From NCBI GenBank assembly GCA_020846635.1, contig JADLDO010000047.1, forward strand, positions 124,001 to 188,000: a stretch of 64,000 nucleotides of DNA. The letters are read 5' to 3'. Both the position numbers and the translations under genes were made by a program. Numbering within the stretch: the first letter of the stretch is position 1; each line of letters starts with the position of its first letter. Source of the DNA: Caldilineaceae bacterium. GTDB lineage: Bacteria; Chloroflexota; Anaerolineae; Caldilineales; Caldilineaceae. The notes beneath the pieces are model-generated. The model was not told where the DNA came from and ran no database searches. It saw only the letters and a program-made list of their open reading frames with translations. Positions 57,492 to 64,000 of the stretch are shown here, in pieces.

Positions 57492-57572
57492 TCATGCAGT
57501 AATTCCCCAAACAGCAGAATTCAATAGGTCTTTATGCAAAGAGATCGCGGTGCGTCTAAAGGAGGATCGACC

Positions 57573-58715
57573 ATGGATCGACGTCATTTCCTGCAAACGT
57601 TGGCGACGCGTACGGTTGCTGCCACTGCCCTGGGAATCGCTGCCGGGTGTGCTGCCAACCAATCAGATGTGGCGATTCCCACATCGTCGGCCATTGCCCA
57701 GGACTCTTCTTTGCCTGTAAAAGAGTGGGCGATGCCTACGAGTTGGCCGGTGGCGCTGGATACCATCTATGGGGGCGTCGAGACTTTTGTCAACCGTGTC
57801 AGCCAGATGAGTGGTGGCAAATTCACGATCACGCCGCGTGCCGCCGGTGAAATGGTACCTGGAACCCAGGTTCTGGATGCGGTCTCCGAGGGCGCAGTAC
57901 CGATCGGTCATACGGCTTCGTATTATTACATCGGCAAGAGCAATGCTGTGGCCTTTGGCACGACAGTCCCTTTTGGCCTTACGGCGCAGCAGCAGAATGC
58001 CTGGTTCTTTGAAGGAGGCGGCTTGGGGCTGTTGCAGGAGCTTTACGCCGAACGCTTCAATTTGATCCAGTTTCCGGCGGGCAATACGGGCGCACAGATG
58101 GGCGGCTGGTTCCGGCGCGAGATCAACACGGTCGCCGATCTCCAGGGGCTCAAAATGCGTATTCCTGGCCTGGGTGGTCAGGTCATGGCGAAGTTGGGGG
58201 TGACGGTGCAGGCGCTGCCGGGCAACGAAATTTTCCAGGCATTGCAAACAGGCACAGTGGACGCGGCGGAGTGGGTAGGGCCGTATGATGATGAGAAGTT
58301 GGGGTTGAATACGGCGGCGGAATACTATTACCACCCCGGTTGGTGGGAGCCGGGCGCGGCGTTGGAGGTTGAAATCAACCTGGATGAATGGAATGGCCTG
58401 CCCGCTGAATACCAGGAGATCATCAAGGTAGCGGCTTTTGAAGCCAACACGACTATGCAGGCGCGCTATGAGGCGCGCAATGGCGCGGCACTGGCGCGCC
58501 TGGTTGAAGGTGGCACACAGCTTCGCACCTACAGCGACGAGATCCTCGCCGCGGCCCAAGAGGCAACCTTTGCGCTCTATGACGAGTTCGCAGCGGCTGA
58601 TGCCGACTTCAAATCTATCTATGACCAGTGGCTCGCCTTCCGCAATCAGGTCTATGCCTGGAATAAGATCAACGAAGCGCCCTTTACCGATTTTGTCTAC
58701 GGACAGATCGCCTAA
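57573..58715 (+). CDS. dctP: TRAP transporter solute-binding protein (DctP type)
   Basis: 380 aa from ATG 57573, with AAAGGAGG 7 nt upstream. The N-terminus [14 protein letters not shown] with G-I-A-A-G-C suggests a twin-arginine signal joined to a lipobox, so a lipid-anchored binding protein. The body has the TRAP pattern: [20 protein letters not shown], the Arg-containing substrate motif [16 protein letters not shown], and [14 protein letters not shown], as in the mannitol/2-oxo acid-type DctP group. It feeds the DctQM permease, whose genes lie 3 kb away on the other strand. A carboxylate ligand is likely. Confidence 0.93.
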   Translation: MDRRHFLQTLATRTVAATALGIAAGCAANQSDVAIPTSSAIAQDSSLPVKEWAMPTSWPVALDTIYGGVETFVNRVSQMSGGKFTITPRAAGEMVPGTQVLDAVSEGAVPIGHTASYYYIGKSNAVAFGTTVPFGLTAQQQNAWFFEGGGLGLLQELYAERFNLIQFPAGNTGAQMGGWFRREINTVADLQGLKMRIPGLGGQVMAKLGVTVQALPGNEIFQALQTGTVDAAEWVGPYDDEKLGLNTAAEYYYHPGWWEPGAALEVEINLDEWNGLPAEYQEIIKVAAFEANTTMQARYEARNGAALARLVEGGTQLRTYSDEILAAAQEATFALYDEFAAADADFKSIYDQWLAFRNQVYAWNKINEAPFTDFVYGQIA

Positions 58716-58726
58716 CATCGTCTAAT

Positions 58727-58772
58727 GCAGCGTCTCCTGCCTGCCCTGAATTTGGTGGGTAGGAGACGCTGC
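58727..58772 (+). terminator. Hairpin after dctP
   Basis: GCAGCGTCTCCT pairs with AGGAGACGCTGC at the base of a longer imperfect stem (58727-58772). No T-run follows, so it may be a 3' stabilising hairpin rather than an efficient terminator. Confidence 0.6.
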
Positions 58773-59285
58773 CGTGAAAGGCTATAAACAAACGGTGTGA
58801 GCCCGAATGATAATGACCATAACCCATCACAGAATGAAACATAGAAAGTTGGAACAAAAGAAAGATCATGGTTCGCACGCTGGGTAGCTTTTATGACTGG
58901 CCCATTTCTAGAAAAAGGAGGGAATTCGTAGGATCGAAAATAATCATTTGGTGGTAGAATAGACGGTAAGTTTCCCCATGTCGGTCTGCCCCGACCAGAG
59001 TCCCCTTATTCTGGTTATAGACAAATGCTTCTGGTATAGACCCGACTTCTCATAGATTTTCTCTCCGCTCCGTAGTAGCCAATAATCGAGTTCATCCACG
59101 GATGAGCCAATGATGGGTGGTTCACATCTGAACACACTATCGTCTGCTGCCAGTTGCGCAATAGACGATGCAAGATGGGTCATTGTGAGCCATTATGGCT
59201 CTCCTTTTCGTCTGCCATGACATTCCCCGAAGTTAACCTTCTTTTGGCGCAACCGTTGGTCTTACAAGAAAGGATGGCATTGGCG
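58773..59285. other. Gene-poor stretch between dctP and the metzincin gene
   Basis: About 510 bases, visibly more AT-rich than the flanks. The only frame of note is 79 codons on the minus strand (58944-59183); it shows no recognised motif or clear ribosome-binding site. The stretch may hold the promoter of the following gene or the remnant of an insertion event. Confidence 0.5.
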
Positions 59286-61667
59286 ATGGGAAATCGATTG
59301 TGCAGAACCGAATTACTTGGCTGGATCAATTCTGTAGCACTGCGGGTAGTGATTGTAGTCCTAATTATCACGATGGTATCAGATCGGATCGCAACACGCG
59401 CCTGGGGCGAAGAGGGGCCTCCAACGCCAACCCCAAGTGTACAAAGCTCTACCGCCAGCGGCGGGACCATCTTTATGCCACTGATCCAGAATCCTATTTC
59501 CGCTCAAGCAAGTTTACAGTTACCGCCGGATCGTCCGGAATTGGGTCAAATCTATAGTGGCTTGGAAGTGGATACCACTGGCACTTGCAAAGGATTCTTT
59601 CGCATTACAGGGACAAATTATTGCACCCACGGGCCGGATCAGCCGCCACCTGGCGTCAATATAAGGCAGAATACACCCCCTATCATGGCAGAGCGACTTG
59701 TAGGATTTAGTTCTGCTCTGTGCGATGGAGACGGCGTAAGTGGCAATCGTGTGGAAGTGTTATATGTACGCGCTTCTGATCGGCCAAATCGCTACAATCA
59801 ATACCTTGCTTCCATCCGGCAGTGGGCGGCTGATATGGACCAAGTTTATTTTGATAGTGCCGCTGAGACAGGTGGTGAGCGCCGGATCCGTTTTGTGCAT
59901 AACGCCAGTTGTGTGATTAGGGTAAACCACGTGATTGTTTCACCAACGGGAGATGATGATTTTGGCGCTACAATCCGCGCTGTGGAAGCACAGGGCTATA
60001 ATCGCCGCGATCGTAAGTATGTGATGTTTGTTGATGATAACCTTTATTGTGGTGTTGCTAATCTGGCACCAGACGATCAACCTGGGCAAAGCAATTCTAA
60101 TAATTTTGGCCCAAACCACAGCAGAATTGACAATGGCTGCTGGTCATGGATCGTCGCTCCTGCACACGAGTTAATGCACAACTTAGGTGGCGTCCAACTT
60201 TCCGCGCCTCACACTACGGGCGGTTATCACTGTGTCGATGACTATGATCTCATGTGTTACTCAGATGAGCCCTACTTTCCCTCTATGCAAGTTCTGTGTC
60301 CAGATCCGGCGCATGAGTCCCGTTTAGACTGCAATCACGACGACTATTATCACACCAATCCATCACCTGGCACCTACCTAGCGACACATTGGAACACAGC
60401 CAATAGTCAATTTCTCTTGAACAATGGTTTGCCTAAACCTGACTTACGCCCCTATACGCCGAGTGGCTATCCATCGCCGGTTGTCCCATCATCGACCGCC
60501 GGTACCCATGAGGTGACCGCTCTTTACGCCGGGCAAACGACCTATTTTGACTGGCATTTTATCAACAGTGGCAACGCTATTGCAGAGAGGAGCTTCCATG
60601 TTGAGCTTTGGGTGGATGACATCCAACTGTTGCGTTACCCATACGATAACTTTGACAGTGGTTGGGATGAAGGATTTGATGATTGGGCGGAGGTAATTGA
60701 TGTATCTGGTTGGCATACTGTGCGGCTAATCGCTGATCCTGATAACACGATTGCTGAATCAGATGAGACTAATAATGTCTGGGAGCAGCAGTTCTATTGG
60801 ATTCCGCAACCAGCGGACTTAATCTTCGCCGATGGCTTTGAGAATGACGATTTTTCGTTGTCCCCCTGGTCCTGTGCGATTACGGATGGCGGCAATCTAA
60901 GCATGGAGGGAGAAGCCTCCCTGTCGCCCATTGGCGGTATTGGCCTGTTGGCTGTGATCAATGACAATCATGCGCTCTATGTTTGTGACAACAGCCCCAG
61001 TGCCGAACCGCGCTATCATGTGCGCTTCTATTTTGACCCAAACACGATAGCGATGGCGAACGGCAATGTGCATCCTATCTTCTACGGTTATAGCGGCACC
61101 TCGAGAGTGGTGTTGCGGGCTGAGTTCCGATTCTCTTCAGGTAGGTATCAACTGCGCTCCGCATTGCTCAATGATGGCACGACATGGAGAAACAGCAGTT
61201 GGTTCAACATCAGTGATGCCCCGCACATTGTCGAACTATTTTGGACGGCGTCCACAGCTGCAGGAGCGAACAATGGTGGCCTCACGCTGTTTCTCGACGA
61301 TGTGCAGAGGGCTGTACTGAATGGTGTCGACAATGACACACGGCGGATTGACAGCGTTCGCTTGGGGGCCATAACGGGTATCGACAGCGGCACGCGTGGG
61401 AGATACTACTTCGATGCCTTCGAGTCGCGACGGCAAACGCACATCGGGCCGGTCGGCAGTGCGGCCGCTGCGCTGCTTGCACACGATACTGCCCAGGCCG
61501 AGCAAGGGGTTGGTTCCTTTGAGGAAGAGACACCTGAAGATGCTGCCGCAACCGAAGTAGACGATGGTCTGATTGAGGAAGATATCTCCAAACTCGAGGC
61601 AACCAACAAACTCTATCTACCGGTACTCACCGTAGAGAACCAGCCGGCGATTGACGACAATCCTTGA
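59286..61667 (+). CDS. Secreted metzincin-like zinc protease with CARDB and LamG-like regions
   Basis: 793 aa from ATG 59286, with AGGA 11 nt upstream; other in-frame starts reach back to 59154. Signal/anchor helix near 15-32, a Pro/Thr linker and an F-M-P-L-I-Q-N segment. The protease domain has H294-E-L-M-H298-N-L-G, an A-P-H segment after it and a D-L-M-C-Y Met-turn-like motif, the metzincin layout, with paired Cys around it. A CARDB-like domain (~390-500; ESDETNN motif) and a LamG-like domain (~505-690) follow. Acidic tail with YLPVLT. Probably exported and acting on surface proteins. Codon use is more AT-rich than the neighbours. Confidence 0.75.
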   Translation: MGNRLCRTELLGWINSVALRVVIVVLIITMVSDRIATRAWGEEGPPTPTPSVQSSTASGGTIFMPLIQNPISAQASLQLPPDRPELGQIYSGLEVDTTGTCKGFFRITGTNYCTHGPDQPPPGVNIRQNTPPIMAERLVGFSSALCDGDGVSGNRVEVLYVRASDRPNRYNQYLASIRQWAADMDQVYFDSAAETGGERRIRFVHNASCVIRVNHVIVSPTGDDDFGATIRAVEAQGYNRRDRKYVMFVDDNLYCGVANLAPDDQPGQSNSNNFGPNHSRIDNGCWSWIVAPAHELMHNLGGVQLSAPHTTGGYHCVDDYDLMCYSDEPYFPSMQVLCPDPAHESRLDCNHDDYYHTNPSPGTYLATHWNTANSQFLLNNGLPKPDLRPYTPSGYPSPVVPSSTAGTHEVTALYAGQTTYFDWHFINSGNAIAERSFHVELWVDDIQLLRYPYDNFDSGWDEGFDDWAEVIDVSGWHTVRLIADPDNTIAESDETNNVWEQQFYWIPQPADLIFADGFENDDFSLSPWSCAITDGGNLSMEGEASLSPIGGIGLLAVINDNHALYVCDNSPSAEPRYHVRFYFDPNTIAMANGNVHPIFYGYSGTSRVVLRAEFRFSSGRYQLRSALLNDGTTWRNSSWFNISDAPHIVELFWTASTAAGANNGGLTLFLDDVQRAVLNGVDNDTRRIDSVRLGAITGIDSGTRGRYYFDAFESRRQTHIGPVGSAAAALLAHDTAQAEQGVGSFEEETPEDAAATEVDDGLIEEDISKLEATNKLYLPVLTVENQPAIDDNP

Positions 61668-61716
61668 CCTACCATCTCCAAAGCCATCCTGACTATTAAC
61701 GATGGCTTATCCTAAG

Positions 61717-61774
61717 CCAAGACCTCCTTTGGGAGACGAGAGATAGTGAACTCGCTCACCGAAGGAGGTCTTGG
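61717..61774. terminator. 13-bp inverted repeat between convergent genes
   Basis: CCAAGACCTCCTT (61717-61729) and AAGGAGGTCTTGG (61762-61774) are perfect arms around a 32-nt loop, between the convergent protease and dctM genes. A second pair, AGCCATC/GATGGCT, lies upstream at 61682-61707. They may serve as terminators for both directions; T-runs are short. Confidence 0.55.
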
Positions 61775-61792
61775 ATATTTGCGGTCTTCAGC

Positions 61793-63154
61793 TCAGCGCG
61801 CCAACTGGTACTGTGCCGACAGATCCACAAGCCAGCGCACAGTCTGGGGGAAGGCGATGACGATGACGAGGACAATCGCTTGGATGACCATGAAGGGAAC
61901 GGCGCTTTTGTGGATTTCACTGGTGGGCAGTTCGGGTGGGGCAACGCTTTGCAGGTAGAAGAGTGAGAAGCCCACAGGCGGGGAGATGAAGGCCATCTGC
62001 AAGTTGATCGCCATGACCACGCCAAACCAGACCATGTCGATGCCCAGTGCGTTGGCGGCAGGCACAAAGAGGGGCATGGCGATAAAGGAGATCTCGATAA
62101 ACTCCAGGAAGATGCCCAGGAGGAAGATGGCGATATTGCTGACAAGGATAAAGCCAATGAAGCCACCAGGCACCGCGGTAAGCAGGCTGGTCATCAACCG
62201 CTGCCCGCCTAGACCGTCAAAGACCATGCTAAAGAAGGTGGAACAGAAGAGGATCATGATCACCAATGCGGTGAGGTGCGCCGTTGCTTTGGCGGCTTCC
62301 CAGAAGATACGCGGGTTGAAACGCCCCTTGATCGCTCCCGTAATGAGGGCCAGGAGCGATGCGCCGACAGCCCCCACCGAAGCCGACTCGGTGGGCGATG
62401 CCAGCCCGGTAAAGATGCTGCCTAACACGGCGACAATTAGCAGCGCGGCTGGAATGACTGACCCAAGCACACGCAGCAGCAATTTACCGCCGCTGAGGGT
62501 GCGCGCTTCTTTGGGGAGCGCGGGCGCGGCTTCTGGTTTCACAAGCGCCACCAGCAGCACGTAGGCGGCATACGAGGCGGCAAGGATCAGCCCTGGAATG
62601 ATCGCACCCAAAAAGAGATCGCCAATACGCACGCCGATCTGATCGCTCAAGACCACCAGCACCAGGCTCGGCGGGATCAACTGCGCCATTGTCCCAGACG
62701 AGATGATCACCCCGGCAGCCAATTGCTTGTCATAGCCATAGCGCAGCATGACGGGCAGCGACATCAGCCCCATCACGATCACCGTAGCCGCGACGACGCC
62801 CGTGGTCGCGGCCAACAGCGTCCCCACGAGGATCACCGCCAGCGCCATACCGCCACGCAACGGGCCAAGCAAGATGCCGATGGTTTCGAGCATCTCTTCG
62901 GCCAATCCTGATTTCTCAAAGACAGAGCCCAAAAAGATGAAATAGGGGATGGCGAGCAGCGTGAAGTCGGACATGGTGCCAAACCAGCGGTTGGGCAGCA
63001 AGCGCAGCAGCGCCACGTCAAAGGCATCGAACGCCAACCCCAGCAGGCCAAAGATCAGAGCTGTGCCGGCAAAGGAGTAGGCAACCGGGAAGCCGCTCAG
63101 GAGCAGAAAGAAGAAGCCGACAAACATAAGGATGGCGAGCCACTCATAGCCCAT
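61793..63154 (-). CDS. dctM: TRAP transporter large permease
   Basis: 453 aa, about twelve membrane helices, a normal DctM length. Landmarks: [46 protein letters not shown] (in part), [14 protein letters not shown] and [16 protein letters not shown], all of the DctM/siaM family. It forms the Na+-coupled transport path for the substrate delivered by DctP. It follows dctQ by ~50 nt. The cognate binding-protein gene is on the opposite strand beyond the metzincin gene. Confidence 0.95.
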   Translation of the reverse strand: MGYEWLAILMFVGFFFLLLSGFPVAYSFAGTALIFGLLGLAFDAFDVALLRLLPNRWFGTMSDFTLLAIPYFIFLGSVFEKSGLAEEMLETIGILLGPLRGGMALAVILVGTLLAATTGVVAATVIVMGLMSLPVMLRYGYDKQLAAGVIISSGTMAQLIPPSLVLVVLSDQIGVRIGDLFLGAIIPGLILAASYAAYVLLVALVKPEAAPALPKEARTLSGGKLLLRVLGSVIPAALLIVAVLGSIFTGLASPTESASVGAVGASLLALITGAIKGRFNPRIFWEAAKATAHLTALVIMILFCSTFFSMVFDGLGGQRLMTSLLTAVPGGFIGFILVSNIAIFLLGIFLEFIEISFIAMPLFVPAANALGIDMVWFGVVMAINLQMAFISPPVGFSLFYLQSVAPPELPTSEIHKSAVPFMVIQAIVLVIVIAFPQTVRWLVDLSAQYQLAR

Positions 63155-63206
63155 TGCTTTGCTCCTGGTAAGCGGGTGTGTAGCGGTGGGATGGATATTT
63201 CTAAAA

Positions 63207-63797
63207 TTAGGCGACGATCTCTTCCACTTCGGCGGCTAATTCGGTCATGATTTCGTCGTGCCCGCGCAGGATGGCGATATATTTGGTGAGTTGGGCGACC
63301 GACTGCAAGAGAAGCGTGCCAAAGGCAACAATGATCATGCTCTTGAGCGGTGCGCGTGGCAGGCCGTTGGGGTCGGGCGACATCTCCCAGTTTCCCCATG
63401 CGCCATTGGGCAGCCGTCCCCAGGAGGAGAGTACCGGGTTCCATGTGACCCAAATGCCCAGGATACAGAAGGGCATGAGGATCAAGAGCGTGCCCAAGAG
63501 GTTGATCCACGCCTGGGTTTTGGGGCTCCAGTTGGCATAGAGAAAGTCCACGCGCACGTTGATATCATGCTTGAGGATGTAGGCAAAGCCCAGGAAAAAG
63601 GTGAGAGAATAGAGATACCACTGGGCTTCGATGTAGATGTTAGAGGCGAGATTGACGCCGATATAACGGCCTAGATAGCGCGCCACCACGTTGTAAAACC
63701 CCACCGCGATGGTGACCAGCACCAACAGCGCCGAGATCGTGCCCAACCATTCGGTGAGCGCGTCAATGGCATGGGCCATCCGCAGCAAGATGCGCAT
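63207..63797 (-). CDS. dctQ: TRAP transporter small permease
   Basis: 196 aa from ATG 63797, with GAGGAG 8 nt upstream; the frame extends 37 codons further up without support. About four membrane helices; the core ([30 protein letters not shown] in part, [18 protein letters not shown]) is that of the DctQ family, with the E-x-Q-W-x-L-Y and H-x-N-V-R-V-D pattern seen in TRAP subunits with a larger loop. A long central loop ([16 protein letters not shown]...) is an extension. It lies upstream of dctM, probably one operon. Confidence 0.93.
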   Translation of the reverse strand: MRILLRMAHAIDALTEWLGTISALLVLVTIAVGFYNVVARYLGRYIGVNLASNIYIEAQWYLYSLTFFLGFAYILKHDINVRVDFLYANWSPKTQAWINLLGTLLILMPFCILGIWVTWNPVLSSWGRLPNGAWGNWEMSPDPNGLPRAPLKSMIIVAFGTLLLQSVAQLTKYIAILRGHDEIMTELAAEVEEIVA

Positions 63798-64000
63798 AGA
63801 GGATTCTCCTCTTTTGAGGTGAACTTTTTGAGGTGAATTTTTCGCATAAACGTGGGGGCTGTGGAACCGTATTTGGCGCATTGTAGCCGAGGATTTGGCA
63901 GGGCGCAACTGGAATAAAATTGTCCCCTTGTCACACCCCGCGTCACACTTTTGACCCCATTTTGAGATCCCTCCGATACCTGTTCGATAGCCCCCTGCTA
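63798..64000. other. Upstream region of dctQ with a short direct repeat
   Basis: TTTTGAGGTGAA occurs twice in tandem (63812-63823, 63826-63837), ending just before the dctQ ribosome-binding site; on the transcript strand this reads TTCACCTCAAAA. No clear promoter was seen in the remaining bases to the window edge. Confidence 0.5.

Noticed and set aside
58944-59183. 79-codon minus-strand frame
   Set aside because: No recognised domain and no clear ribosome-binding site; kept only as a remark in the gene-poor stretch.
59154-59285. Longer N-terminus for the metzincin-like protein
   Set aside because: Would begin at TTG without a ribosome-binding site and place about 40 unrelated residues before the signal helix.

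Overview
The window looks like a chromosomal segment of a Chloroflexota bacterium, most likely of the Caldilinea/Anaerolineae type. This is inferred from family content and style: several multi-spanning GT-C-like membrane glycosyltransferases with extra soluble C-terminal domains, a DUF2203 protein, a Lon-like AAA protease translationally coupled to a UspA protein, a cysO/mec sulfur-carrier system, and short F-M-P-L / Y-L-P-V segments flanking a secreted protein. The DNA is GC-rich, genes are tightly packed with many 4-nt ATGA/GTGA overlaps, and GTG/TTG starts are frequent. No rRNA, tRNA, CRISPR array, prophage or intact insertion sequence was recognised.

Layout. 1-5.9 kb: membrane glycosyltransferases and a membrane-anchored, apparently catalytically dead nuclease-fold protein. 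5.9-7.7 kb: a YefM/YoeB toxin-antitoxin pair and two unknown genes in somewhat AT-richer DNA. 7.7-13.2 kb (minus): Lon-like protease + universal stress protein, then a glycoside hydrolase + solute-binding protein. 13.4-15.8 kb (plus): site-2-type protease, HD-domain protein, TyrA-like dehydrogenase. 15.9-18.4 kb (minus): lipoprotein and a probable abundant secreted repeat protein with a strong terminator. 18.5-26.9 kb: a surface-glycan or glycolipid locus (GT2, flippase-like protein, two GT-C-like proteins, GT4, two methyltransferases). 27.1-30.9 kb: a SufR-like regulator, MoaA and Fe-S biogenesis/sulfur genes (IscA type, NifU type, rhodanese). 31.1-35.4 kb: three consecutive radical-SAM genes behind a promoter/operator-like element. 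35.4-41.8 kb (minus): F420-type oxidoreductase, then secA-nfo-uma2, hsp20 and a BON-like protein. 42.1-48.4 kb (plus): the GDP-rhamnose pair rmd/gmd, a DUF4062-like protein and two large membrane proteins. 48.5-51.8 kb: Nudix hydrolase and pheT. 52.0-57.3 kb (minus): rnz/DinB and the mec-cysO-moeZ-cysM cysteine synthesis locus. 57.5-63.8 kb: a TRAP transporter whose substrate-binding gene is separated from its two permease genes by a secreted metzincin-like protease gene.

The most interesting items are: (i) the roughly 420-nt structured leader between mec and cysO, with two consensus-like promoters, several hairpins and an intrinsic terminator just before cysO, a candidate undescribed cis-regulatory RNA or independent ncRNA; (ii) a CysO-like carrier ending in GG-Arg-Glu beside its probable JAMM trimming protease; (iii) the three-gene radical-SAM cluster next to Fe-S supply genes; (iv) a palindromic element with a shared CCCGGAAGC/GCTTCCGGG core found three times between genes.

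Functions are assigned from recognised motifs in the translated sequence; no database search was possible.
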